Assembly: GCA_002686195.1 (NCBI GenBank)
Contig: NZAS01000096.1
Location: 13,117-36,404 of the forward strand
DNA: 23,288 nt
Reading direction: 5' to 3'
Source of the DNA: Candidatus Pacearchaeota archaeon
GTDB taxonomy: Archaea > Nanoarchaeota > Nanoarchaeia > Pacearchaeales > GW2011-AR1
Below, in pieces: positions 10,389 through 16,389 of the stretch (position 1 is the stretch's first letter; each line of letters opens with the position of its first letter). A program made the position numbers and the translations under genes. The notes beneath the pieces are model-generated. The model ran no database searches, was not told the origin of the DNA, and saw only the letters and a program-made list of their open reading frames with translations.

Positions 10389-10462
10389 TGCGGGGTAGAA
10401 CAGCTAGGTAGCTCGCTAGGCTCATAACCTGGAGGTCACAGGTTCGAATCCTGTCCCCGCTA
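10389..10462 (+). tRNA. Initiator-type tRNA-fMet(CAU)
   Basis: The acceptor TGCGGGG/CCCCGCT pairs at positions 2-7 but has T-T at 1-72, the unpaired end that marks bacterial initiators. The body CGGGGTAGAACAGC and GGTAGCTCG closely follows bacterial tRNA-fMet, and the anticodon loop is CTCATAA. The anticodon stem has two G-C pairs next to the loop and then A-T, not the usual three. A second CAU tRNA (13197) has the elongator layout. Confidence 0.75.
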
Positions 10463-10625
10463 TTTGCTCGTCTGCGGTAGCTTTTTGGATCCTCTGACGG
10501 GCGAGTAGGGTCAATAGACCGAAAGGTCCCAAACAGGGTGCTCAACTTTGTGTCTGTTCGCTACTGTATACAAGGTTGGCGTAATAACTTTGAAGCCTTA
10601 GGCCCAGGTGGAGTTCCCTGATTTT
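10463..10625 (+). other. Spacer with hairpins, no gene seen
   Basis: About 160 nt after tRNA-fMet. CTCG/CGAG arms (around 10467 and 10501) enclose a T-rich loop, and GACC-GAAA-GGTC is a short stem with a GNRA-type loop that overlaps an alternative GGTC/GACC pairing. I see no frame with a ribosome site and no tRNA. Confidence 0.35.
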
Positions 10626-10654
10626 TCCATAACCCAAATTTGCCTTGATATAAT
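10626..10654 (+). promoter_or_regulatory. TCCATA-class promoter, leaderless
   Basis: TCCATA (10626-10631) lies 17 bp before TATAAT (10649-10654) with TGA. The spacer includes CAAATTTG. ATG 10661 follows after 6 nt. Confidence 0.85.
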
Positions 10655-10660
10655 CATGTC

Positions 10661-10972
10661 ATGAGCGAAAACCAAGATCATCTCGAAGAAGAAAACGACT
10701 ACACCGACATCCCACTTCATTTATGTACTGTTCTTGATTATGACATCCTTACCATCTCTGATCCAGTATTCATTGATGAACAAGGTTTGGACACCTTGGT
10801 TCAACTTGTCTTTGCTGATCAAGAGGGTGGCCAAACGACAATTCATCTGACTGAAGCTGAGTCTGGAGCTTTGTGCATCAACATGATGAGACTCCATGCT
10901 GAAGTTCTGGATGACGACAATCCCAAGAAGGAAGTAATGATCAACTTCTTGGATGAGCACTTCACTGTTTAA
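10661..10972 (+). CDS. Small acidic protein, leaderless
   Basis: A 103-residue strongly acidic protein (MSENQDHLEEENDYTD start; LDDDNPKK and LDEHFTV near the end). The middle alternates hydrophobic strands with turns (LCTVLDYDILTISDPVFID), suggesting a small beta fold. No known domain was recognised. The ATG coincides with the predicted transcription start. It lies between the initiator tRNA and the tRNA-Arg genes. Acidic phage proteins of this size can mimic DNA or bind RNA polymerase, but that is only a general possibility. Confidence 0.65.
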   Translation: MSENQDHLEEENDYTDIPLHLCTVLDYDILTISDPVFIDEQGLDTLVQLVFADQEGGQTTIHLTEAESGALCINMMRLHAEVLDDDNPKKEVMINFLDEHFTV

Positions 10973-10979
10973 TACCCTT

Positions 10980-11049
10980 GCCCCCACCGTGGGAATGCGG
11001 CATTTGGACTTCTAATCCAGCTTGGGGGGTTCGACTCCCTCTGGGGGTA
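10980..11049 (+). tRNA. tRNA-Arg(UCU)
   Basis: Acceptor GCCCCCA/TGGGGGT (G-U at 1-72), anticodon stem TTGGA/TCCAG around CTTCTAA (UCU), T-arm GGGGG-TTCGACT-CCCTC. The D-arm is short and irregular. Confidence 0.75.
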
Positions 11050-11053
11050 TTTT

Positions 11054-11130
11054 GAAGACGTATCCCCTCGCTTTCCTAAAGCGGTGAAAGGGTAATTGGA
11101 CACATGCAGGTTCGACTCCTGTCGTCTTCA
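11054..11130 (+). tRNA. Aberrant tRNA-Arg-like gene (CCU)
   Basis: The acceptor GAAGACG/CGTCTTC is perfect and the T-arm GCAGG-TTCGACT-CCTGT is good. TCGCT-TTCCTAA-AGCGG gives an anticodon arm with CCU, but only 7 nt separate it from the acceptor, too few for a D-arm. Instead TAATTGGACA, which looks like a D-loop, lies between anticodon and T-arms. It is normal in length (77 nt) but not in order; it may be a rearranged pseudogene. Confidence 0.5.
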
Positions 11131-11167
11131 CTTCAAACCTGAAATAAAATAAAGGATACGGAGTTTC

Positions 11168-11237
11168 TGATACGGCTATCAGGAAATGGGCCAAATCATA
11201 CGAATTGATTTAAGTTCGAATCTTGCCAGGGGCATTG
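11168..11237 (+). pseudogene. tRNA-like remnant
   Basis: CTGATA-CGGC-TATCAG, then AAATCA-TACGAAT-TGATTT, a 6-bp stem with a 7-nt loop, and AAG-TTCGAAT-CTT followed by GCCAGGGGCATT. The loop lacks the expected U33 and there is no variable region or acceptor partner, so it is probably a decayed tRNA. Confidence 0.4.
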
Positions 11238-11252
11238 CATATCTGGTATAAT
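11223..11252 (+). promoter_or_regulatory. Sigma-70-type promoter
   Basis: TTGCCA (11223-11228) lies 18 bp before TATAAT (11247-11252). It has no TCCATA box and lies about 60 nt before the membrane protein gene, with a possible 11-residue leader peptide between. Confidence 0.5.
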
Positions 11253-11288
11253 ACTGCCAAGGAAAGAGAAGATCAGATAGTCACTTTC

Positions 11289-11324
11289 ATGGAGGATTTG
11301 ACTACTCGACCATGGAAAGTATGA
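11289..11324 (+). CDS. Possible 11-residue leader peptide
   Basis: A tiny frame (starting MEDLTTRPW) ends in ATGA at 11321-11324, which is also an in-frame start for the membrane protein. This would allow translational coupling. There is only a weak ribosome site, so it may be chance. Confidence 0.3.
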   Translation: MEDLTTRPWKV

Positions 11325-11578
11325 CGCTAACTCCATGGTTAATTGAGGAGAACCAAGTGGACGGTTTTCTTACAGTCCTGGTTCCCGCTGCATTACTGTT
11401 GGTAGCAACTATTAGTTTCGTTTTTTTGGTCAAAAAACTCTGTATGCCTTGCAACAATTGGAAGATCAAAGCATGGCTCTCCGTAGTCGTCTTTGTTTCT
11501 TCTGTCGTTTCGGGCGTCTGGGTAATGACCAATCTCATCAATTCAAAAGATGCATATGTCCATCAAGCTTCTCCATAG
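11312..11578 (+). CDS. Small two-helix membrane protein
   Basis: An 88-residue protein with two hydrophobic helices, about residues 20-42 (LTVLVPAALLLVATISFVFL) and 53-74 (WLSVVVFVSSVVSGVWVM), and a short loop containing CMPC between them. The start is uncertain: ATG 11312, ATG 11321 (overlapping the leader-peptide stop as ATGA), or GTG 11357, which alone has a strong GAGGAG at 6 nt but would leave the first helix at the extreme N-terminus. It ends in TCT-CCA-TAG, the -35 of the next promoter. It may be a holin-like or envelope-altering protein, but nothing specific shows this. Confidence 0.6.
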   Translation: MESMTLTPWLIEENQVDGFLTVLVPAALLLVATISFVFLVKKLCMPCNNWKIKAWLSVVVFVSSVVSGVWVMTNLINSKDAYVHQASP

Positions 11579-11599
11579 TGCCTAACCCCTCTGTATAAT
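11572..11599 (+). promoter_or_regulatory. TCCATA-class promoter, leadered
   Basis: TCCATA (11572-11577) lies 16 bp before TATAAT (11594-11599). TG directly precedes the hexamer (TGTATAAT), so the extended -10 is out of register, unlike nearly all other copies. ATG 11624 follows after 24 nt with AAAGGA. Confidence 0.8.
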
Positions 11600-11623
11600 A
11601 AGTCATAAGGAAAGGAATTTCTT

Positions 11624-12334
11624 ATGGCTAAAGGTTCAAGAGGTAAGAAGGCGTGTCCGGAATGTCAAATGTTAGTTGGCGTCCGGACTTCTCTCTGTCC
11701 CGGTTGCGAGCATGAGTTTGTCGCCGGAGCAAAGGATCGCAAAAAGGCGGAGTCCAATAAGAAGTCAGCAGGTAAGGGTAAGAAGTATTGCCCAGACTGC
11801 GATGAGATTATTGGGGCTGCCAGTCGAGCTTGTCCTCATTGCGGGTTCAAGTTCGCCAAGGCGGACAAGCCAAAGATCACGGCACCGAAACCCGCAAAGG
11901 AAGCACCCGATCCGGAACCTGTTGAGGATGAAGTTATTCCTCAAGAACCTCCGATCTGTGCGACCCCATCTCTTACTCGGCTCGCTGCAATCTTGATGGA
12001 TAAAGAGGCGAACAAAGAACGCCTGAATCATATTGCAGTCCCTGCGGGGCATTGCCCTGTCACCGTTTCAAAAGAAGTCGTCGAAAATCCGACGAAAGAA
12101 GCAGTCGTCGAATGGGCTAACAAAGTAATCGACCACGGTTTAGACAACACCGAATCGTTCTATTGCTGCTCGGCGATCCAGTATTGGGCAGGCCATTTCT
12201 GGGATCGTTTTGATGGATCCGAGACCGGCAAAACGGTCGTGCGTTGGATATCCGAAGAATTCGATCCCCAGTTCAACAACGACTGGACTGAGGATGTTGA
12301 TGCACCGGAAGAAGAGGAAGAAGTGGCAGCCTGA
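11624..12334 (+). CDS. Protein with two zinc ribbons and an acidic tail
   Basis: A 236-residue protein. Two consecutive zinc-ribbon units occur in the first 80 residues: CPECQMLVGVRTSLCPGCEHEF and the closely similar CPDCDEIIGAASRACPHCGF, each with CxxC...CPxC, as in small ribbon domains of the UPF0547 type, separated by a Lys-rich linker. A Pro/Glu-rich linker follows (PKPAKEAPDPEPVEDE), then a globular part with several Trp, and an all-acidic end (EEEEEVAA). The ribbon pair suggests binding to nucleic acid or a protein adaptor. The start has AAAGGA and a TCCATA-class promoter. The gene after it overlaps no promoter, so they may be co-transcribed. Confidence 0.7.
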   Translation: MAKGSRGKKACPECQMLVGVRTSLCPGCEHEFVAGAKDRKKAESNKKSAGKGKKYCPDCDEIIGAASRACPHCGFKFAKADKPKITAPKPAKEAPDPEPVEDEVIPQEPPICATPSLTRLAAILMDKEANKERLNHIAVPAGHCPVTVSKEVVENPTKEAVVEWANKVIDHGLDNTESFYCCSAIQYWAGHFWDRFDGSETGKTVVRWISEEFDPQFNNDWTEDVDAPEEEEEVAA

Positions 12335-12369
12335 GTGCCGTTACTGAGAATATTCTTGGTAATAAGGTA

Positions 12370-12885
12370 TTGAAATCTGCTTACGATAATCTAACATATA
12401 ATCAAATACGGAGGCTTGTCCTGAAGGCAGTTTATAGGAGAATCCATGTGCAATTACGGCATCAGTTTATACAAGAAGCAGGGAAGCGGCTCAGCCATTT
12501 GCCCCCAGAAGCAAGGAAAAGAACCCTACAAATCATCTGCGATGATCTCAAGGATATCATAGATCCCTGGAGAGAACTGCGAGAGGAGCCCATAGCTCCG
12601 CCTGCAATAAGCATTGATGATTTAATAGCTTTAGAACAAATAGCTAGAGGGATTGAACCAGATCCGGAACCGGAACCTGAGGAGTCTCCCCAATTTGATT
12701 GGGGTCGGGAAGCTCTTCATGAGGCTATCTGGAATGATGATATTCCTGCGGTACAGAAATTGGCTGAAGATGGGGCGGACCTGGAGGTTAAAGACAATGC
12801 GGGTCGCACCCCTTATCAACTAGCCCTGATGTTAAACAACCCCAAGGTTATTGCCATACTTAAGCGGGCAATAAAATCTCCATAG
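12370..12885 (+). CDS. Ankyrin-repeat protein
   Basis: A 171-residue protein. The N-terminal half is basic and helical (RRLVLKAVYRRIHVQLRHQF), followed by a Pro/Glu linker (EPDPEPEPEESP). The C-terminal half is an ankyrin pair: LHEAIWNDDIPAVQKLAEDG, then ADLEVKDNAGRTPYQLALML with NNPKVIAIL. Ankyrin repeats mediate protein binding, and in phages such short proteins may target host factors. No ATG was found, so TTG 12370, with AATAAGG in front, is the best start in frame; the ribosome site is weak and close. It ends in TCT-CCA-TAG, shared with the next promoter. Confidence 0.65.
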   Translation: MKSAYDNLTYNQIRRLVLKAVYRRIHVQLRHQFIQEAGKRLSHLPPEARKRTLQIICDDLKDIIDPWRELREEPIAPPAISIDDLIALEQIARGIEPDPEPEPEESPQFDWGREALHEAIWNDDIPAVQKLAEDGADLEVKDNAGRTPYQLALMLNNPKVIAILKRAIKSP

Positions 12886-12906
12886 TTGACAGATTTCTGA
12901 TATAAT
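12879..12906 (+). promoter_or_regulatory. TCCATA-class promoter, leaderless
   Basis: TCCATA (12879-12884) lies 16 bp before TATAAT (12901-12906) with TGA. ATG 12913 follows after 6 nt. CCATAG ends the ankyrin-protein gene. Confidence 0.85.
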
Positions 12907-12912
12907 CTGTCC

Positions 12913-13206
12913 ATGCTGAAGATCTCTCAAGAACGCATCGAAGAGCTTTGTCTCCAGTTCATGGCGGACCCAGCCAAGATCGGTGGATCTATTAATTGGT
13001 TCACACAAGAGGTCCAAGAGTACTTCAACGTTGACCTCAATTCTGAGGAGACTTTTGACGATCATCCCAGATGGAGGTCAAAGGTTTATCGTGCTCTTCA
13101 GTCTTTGGTTAAGAGGAAATTGGTGCAAAGAGAAAGAGTATATGGCGGAACCGGTTTCCTTAGACCGGGTTGGTACTTCGTGTATGATCTTCATAAGGAC
13201 TCGTAA
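12913..13206 (+). CDS. Possible winged-helix protein, leaderless
   Basis: A 97-residue protein with helices at 5-20, 30-42 and 55-70, then VQRERVYGGTGFLRPGWYFV, a strand-turn-strand resembling the wing of a winged-helix domain (WRSKVYRALQSLVKRKLVQR as the third helix and start of the wing). The family was not recognised, so DNA binding is inferred from fold. The ATG is at the predicted transcription start. The stop TAA (13204-13206) lies inside tRNA-Met(CAU), positions 8-10. Confidence 0.6.
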   Translation: MLKISQERIEELCLQFMADPAKIGGSINWFTQEVQEYFNVDLNSEETFDDHPRWRSKVYRALQSLVKRKLVQRERVYGGTGFLRPGWYFVYDLHKDS

Positions 13207-13269
13207 CTCAGTGGTCAGAGTAGGGTGCTCATAACACCTCGGTCCTCGGTTCGAATCCGAGCGGGTCCA
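13197..13269 (+). tRNA. tRNA-Met(CAU), elongator-type
   Basis: Acceptor GGACTCG/CGGGTCC is paired at 1-72, anticodon stem GGGTG/CACCT around CTCATAA (CAU), T-arm CTCGG-TTCGAAT-CCGAG. The paired end excludes the initiator class. A tRNA-Ile with modified CAU cannot be excluded by sequence alone. It overlaps the end of the winged-helix-like gene. Confidence 0.82.
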
Positions 13270-13271
13270 TT

Positions 13272-13299
13272 TCCATTGCCGAGAATTTTCTGATATAAT
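13272..13299 (+). promoter_or_regulatory. TCCATT-class promoter
   Basis: TCCATT (13272-13277) lies 16 bp before TATAAT (13294-13299) with TGA, starting 2 nt after tRNA-Met. ATG 13306 follows after 6 nt. Confidence 0.8.
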
Positions 13300-13305
13300 G
13301 TTATC

Positions 13306-13407
13306 ATGAAGGCCCGCAAAAGATCCAATTCGTGTCCCATAGAACATGAGAGGACACCGATGAAAACCGTAATCGTCGATCAGATCGGCGAGGAAAGGCC
13401 CCTTTGA
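13306..13407 (+). CDS. 33-residue peptide
   Basis: A small frame with ATG 13306 at the predicted transcription start of its own TCCATT-class promoter, so it would be leaderless. It is basic at the start (KARKRSNSC). An internal in-frame ATG at 13360 has GAGAGG at the right distance and would encode only 15 residues (MKTVIVDQIGEERPL); the two starts might both be used. The dedicated promoter supports a real gene; no function can be given. Confidence 0.45.
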   Translation: MKARKRSNSCPIEHERTPMKTVIVDQIGEERPL

Positions 13408-13440
13408 GGCGAACCCTGATTGGAGCCCTCGAAAAACGAC

Positions 13441-13468
13441 TGTACATAAAGCAAAAGATGGGTATAAT
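13441..13468 (+). promoter_or_regulatory. Sigma-gene promoter of host type
   Basis: TGTACA (13441-13446) lies 16 bp before TATAAT (13463-13468), without TCCATA or TGA. The leader holds AGAGGAAGAAG before ATG 13499. The sigma gene thus seems independent of the TCCATA class. Confidence 0.5.
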
Positions 13469-13498
13469 GAGGACCCTCAAAAAGAGAAGAGGAAGAAG

Positions 13499-14428
13499 AT
13501 GAATACTCACCAAAAGATGTTAGACAGACGGATGAATATGCCGTCTGTTCTTACTCTGCCTACGGAGAGACAGCAAATCATTCGTCAAATCCTTGTCGAA
13601 GAATACAAGGTCATTGATAACAAAGCCTTTCACTCTCCAACTGGTCGTCATAAGGTCAGTATGATGGAAATCCCTGGAGACATAGCAGACAGGGAAGCTT
13701 CGTGGAATTCATGGTTGGCTAACCACGCTCTCGAAGGAGATAGGTTATCACCCACAGAATACCCAGCCCTTTCAAAAGAAGATGAGAAATCTCTCTTCTT
13801 AAGGTTTAACCTCTGCCGATGGCATGTTGCTCGCATTCGCAAACAAATGCTTCGCCGACCTATGCATATGGTTATGGCTGAAGAGATTTTGGATTGGTAC
13901 GACAGGTCAAAAGAATTGGAGAATGCAGCGTGTGTCTGTAATTATGGTTTGGTATTTGCCGTGCTCAAACGTAAATTTCCAAGGACTCCTCCCGGTATTG
14001 GTGACGAACTCTTTGCCACCGGTCTCGATAGGGTTCGAAATGCAGTCATTTGTTTCGACATAGCCAGAGGTTTTAAGTTCTCTACCTATGGATGGAGAGC
14101 AGTGCAGAAGGGCATTTCTCGGGACCTTATAAAGTACAATAAATGTCACAGTCGTTTTACGAACAATTTCGATCCCAACCTTGAAAGAGGCGTGATGGAT
14201 GCGAGTATTGAGATTCAAGAAGACTTGGATTACATGCATTTTGTAATGGAGCATAACTCCGCCGACTTGTCCGATATGGAACAGCGGGTTATTGATATGA
14301 GGTTTGGACTTTCTACAAATGATCGACCCATGACTTTGAAAGAGGTTGGAGCTATTGTCAGACTCACCAAAGAACGTGTCCGCCAGATTCAAAACCAAGC
14401 TTTGGAGAAAATGCATGCGCAATTCTAA
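13499..14428 (+). CDS. Sigma-70-family factor
   Basis: A 309-residue protein. Region 2 is clear at about residues 141-215: ENAACVCNYGLVFAVLKRKF, GLDRVRNAVICFDIARGFKF and STYGWRAVQKGISRDLI match the core-binding and -10 recognition helices (compare ...F-GYKFSTYA-W-I-QAI-R). Region 4 is at about 255-309: LSDMEQRVIDMRFGL and TLKEVGAIVRLTKERVRQIQ, the -35 helix-turn-helix. No region 1.1 or clear region 3 is evident. The recognition helix has K291 where E. coli sigma-70 has R584. It probably directs RNA polymerase to the TCCATA-class promoters, but this is inferred. Its own promoter is different. The next gene overlaps its end by 14 nt. Confidence 0.88.
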   Translation: MNTHQKMLDRRMNMPSVLTLPTERQQIIRQILVEEYKVIDNKAFHSPTGRHKVSMMEIPGDIADREASWNSWLANHALEGDRLSPTEYPALSKEDEKSLFLRFNLCRWHVARIRKQMLRRPMHMVMAEEILDWYDRSKELENAACVCNYGLVFAVLKRKFPRTPPGIGDELFATGLDRVRNAVICFDIARGFKFSTYGWRAVQKGISRDLIKYNKCHSRFTNNFDPNLERGVMDASIEIQEDLDYMHFVMEHNSADLSDMEQRVIDMRFGLSTNDRPMTLKEVGAIVRLTKERVRQIQNQALEKMHAQF

Positions 14429-14762
14429 TCATATCTTGGTTCTCATTGCACTGGACAAGTACCGATCCGACCTGTTGGGCAACGTTTTTCCTTACGATGG
14501 AATCGTTGTTGCCGAATCGTTCTGTGGGGACAGGGAAGTTACCAACGGATTGATTGGCAGCCTCAACGGAGAGAACGAACATTTTCAACACCCAAAACCC
14601 AAAAACTGGGTAGTCGTTCGAGTCCATAAAGATGATGCTGTCCATATCGAAAGCACCATCATCAAGTTCCATAAGGGTTTTGTACTCGAATATGGCACCA
14701 AGAAAAAGACGATGCGATGCATTAAGTCCCGTCTGGAAGACCCTTTACATGCCTATCGTTAA
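14415..14762 (+). CDS. Unrecognised protein coupled to sigma gene
   Basis: A 115-residue protein starting MRNSNHILVLIALDKYRS inside the last codons of the sigma gene, which gives translational coupling; GGAG lies about 8 nt before. The start at 14415 is chosen over an earlier ATG (14346) because the upstream part is the sigma helix-turn-helix in another frame. The protein alternates strands and turns, with a basic C-terminus (KKKTMRCIKSRL). No catalytic motif was found. Co-expression suggests it may act with the sigma factor, e.g. as a regulator, but this is inferred. Confidence 0.6.
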   Translation: MRNSNHILVLIALDKYRSDLLGNVFPYDGIVVAESFCGDREVTNGLIGSLNGENEHFQHPKPKNWVVVRVHKDDAVHIESTIIKFHKGFVLEYGTKKKTMRCIKSRLEDPLHAYR

Positions 14763-14764
14763 TT

Positions 14765-14793
14765 TCCATAGCTGATTAAACCTTTGATATAAT
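14765..14793 (+). promoter_or_regulatory. TCCATA-class promoter, leaderless
   Basis: TCCATA (14765-14770) lies 17 bp before TATAAT (14788-14793) with TGA. ATG 14799 follows after 5 nt. Confidence 0.85.
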
Positions 14794-14798
14794 AGGTC

Positions 14799-15164
14799 AT
14801 GAACGGAAATGACCAAGTCGTGTTGAACGTTGTCGGCGGAGCCGTCGCCCTTGGCTGTTTTGTATGGGGCTTCAAATGGCTTAACGCTCCCGATGACGGT
14901 GATCCTGACAACGAATCTACTTGGGGATGGGGCGGAGCCTGTTGGGTTTTCGCTGCCCTCGTCGTGTTCTCCGTCTGGGCGATGGGCTTGCCGGAAGGCA
15001 AGAATCCCATTGACTATGGCGTTGACGCTCCGCAAATGACAGGAGTATTATGTCTTGCGTTTGCAGCTTCAATGATTTATCGTGCAATCTTTACTAAGAC
15101 TGGCTACCTCTTGGTTGCTGGTGCGTTTGGATTGCTGGTTGGCTTCTGGTTTGCATTCATGTAG
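14799..15164 (+). CDS. Multi-helix membrane protein, leaderless
   Basis: A 121-residue protein with about four hydrophobic segments (near 10-22, 45-65, 82-96 and 101-120; e.g. GACWVFAALVVFSVWAMGL and YLLVAGAFGLLVGFWFAF). Short charged loops contain DDGDPDNEST. It is compact and Gly/Trp-rich with no transport or enzyme motif. It starts at the predicted transcription start. A second membrane gene follows after 8 nt, so they form an operon. A function in membrane remodelling, holin action or exclusion is possible but not shown. Confidence 0.65.
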   Translation: MNGNDQVVLNVVGGAVALGCFVWGFKWLNAPDDGDPDNESTWGWGGACWVFAALVVFSVWAMGLPEGKNPIDYGVDAPQMTGVLCLAFAASMIYRAIFTKTGYLLVAGAFGLLVGFWFAFM

Positions 15165-15172
15165 GATAAGTC

Positions 15173-15529
15173 ATGTTTGCTTTCGTTGGTGCAATCATCG
15201 GTTTGATCGGCTGCATCTTTCTCTGGTGCAGTGATCATCATGCCGCTGCCGCATGGTTCGGATTTGCCTGCTGCTTGGTTGGTATCTGTTCCGATATCAT
15301 TTTCCCCTTTCAACCTACTATCTCTTTGCCCTTGACCGGGCAAGCTGTTTTCTTCCTCTTCATTTATATGTTCATGTTGGTAGATCAAGGTCAAGGTAAA
15401 TACTTTGTAGCTTTGTTATTGTTTACCTTTGGTATCCCGACGCTTGGGATTGGAATCCAAACGAAAGTAGGATTGACTGCTGTCATTGGAATGATGCTTA
15501 TCGGGGCTGGTATCTATTGTTGGCCTTGA
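15173..15529 (+). CDS. Multi-helix membrane protein
   Basis: A 118-residue hydrophobic protein with three to four helices (AFVGAIIGLIGCIFLWC, AAAAWFGFACCLVGICSDII, QAVFFLFIYMFMLVD and the last LTAVIGMMLIGAGIYCW). It is distinct in sequence from the gene before it but similar in type. AGGATAAGTC precedes the ATG. Its stop is followed by the next promoter after only a few bases. I do not recognise the family. Confidence 0.65.
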   Translation: MFAFVGAIIGLIGCIFLWCSDHHAAAAWFGFACCLVGICSDIIFPFQPTISLPLTGQAVFFLFIYMFMLVDQGQGKYFVALLLFTFGIPTLGIGIQTKVGLTAVIGMMLIGAGIYCWP

Positions 15530-15537
15530 CGGGAAAC

Positions 15538-15566
15538 TCCATAGTTGATATCTTCTCTGATATAAT
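15538..15566 (+). promoter_or_regulatory. TCCATA-class promoter, leadered
   Basis: TCCATA (15538-15543) lies 17 bp before TATAAT (15561-15566) with TGA. ATG 15592 follows after 25 nt with GGAAAGGA. Confidence 0.85.
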
Positions 15567-15591
15567 TCGGCAACAGGAAAGGAATGCCTCG

Positions 15592-16389
15592 ATGAAAAAA
15601 GCACTTGGCATCGTATGCTACAAAGGTCCATCATTGATCGACAACGAACCGATTGTGGCAATCGCCACTGGCATCGGTCGCAAGTCAAAGAATGAAAAAA
15701 CGGGCGATATGATTCAGATATGGATCATTCGTTCAGATACCGATCCCATCACCGCTCATGTTGAGGGTGACGATGTTTCGGTATGCGGTGACTGCAAACA
15801 CCGAGTCATGGGCAGTTGTTACGTCAATCTGATTCATGGTCCCCGCCAAGTCTACTTGGCTTATAGGGCGGGAAGCTATGAAGATGCAAAACCCGAACAC
15901 CTTGAATACTTTCGGGATCGTTTCTTACGGATCGGAGCTTATGGCGATCCGGCTGCCGTTCCTACGTTTATATGGGAAACGCTTTGCGGCGTTGCCAAGC
16001 ACTGGACCGGCTACACCCATCAATGGAAAGACCGTCATATCGACCCGGAGCTTCGCAAGTATTGCATGGCGTCATGCGATACGGAAGTTGAGGTAAGGGA
16101 AGCACTGGCGGCAAGTTGGACACCGTTTTATGCTCGCCAAGCTCATGCACCGATTCCGGCTGGCGGATTCGTTTGCCCGGCAAGTAAAGAGGCAGGCAAA
16201 CGTCTTACTTGCGAACAATGCCGAGCTTGTAGGGGCGGCGAACACAATGGTATAAAGGGTTATCCGGTTATCATTGTTCATGGAGCACCTGTGAGACAGG
16301 CTATTTTCCGTAAACATATTACCCGATATATCAAGTTGGGTGTTCGCCGAGAAAATCGGCGTAAGCGAAAGGAATTGGTAGCGGCATGA
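15592..16389 (+). CDS. Cysteine-rich conserved phage protein
   Basis: A 265-residue protein. The N-terminal domain is a pattern I associate with widespread unassigned phage/plasmid proteins: GPSLIDNEPIVAIATGIGRK then TGDMIQIWII and VSVCGDCKHR, followed by CYVNLIHGPRQVYLAYRAGSY. The middle has a Trp/His-rich patch and further cysteines; C-terminal CPASKEAGKRLTCEQCRACRG suggests a zinc site and ends in an Arg/Lys-rich tail (RRENRRKRKE). Function is not known. The start at 15592 (not 15517) follows GGAAAGGA. The stop TGA overlaps the next ATG by ATGA. Confidence 0.7.
   Translation: MKKALGIVCYKGPSLIDNEPIVAIATGIGRKSKNEKTGDMIQIWIIRSDTDPITAHVEGDDVSVCGDCKHRVMGSCYVNLIHGPRQVYLAYRAGSYEDAKPEHLEYFRDRFLRIGAYGDPAAVPTFIWETLCGVAKHWTGYTHQWKDRHIDPELRKYCMASCDTEVEVREALAASWTPFYARQAHAPIPAGGFVCPASKEAGKRLTCEQCRACRGGEHNGIKGYPVIIVHGAPVRQAIFRKHITRYIKLGVRRENRRKRKELVAA

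Noticed and set aside
13907..14422. 171-residue frame on the - strand
   Set aside because: It is the complement of the sigma-factor gene, which has clear region 2 and region 4 motifs.
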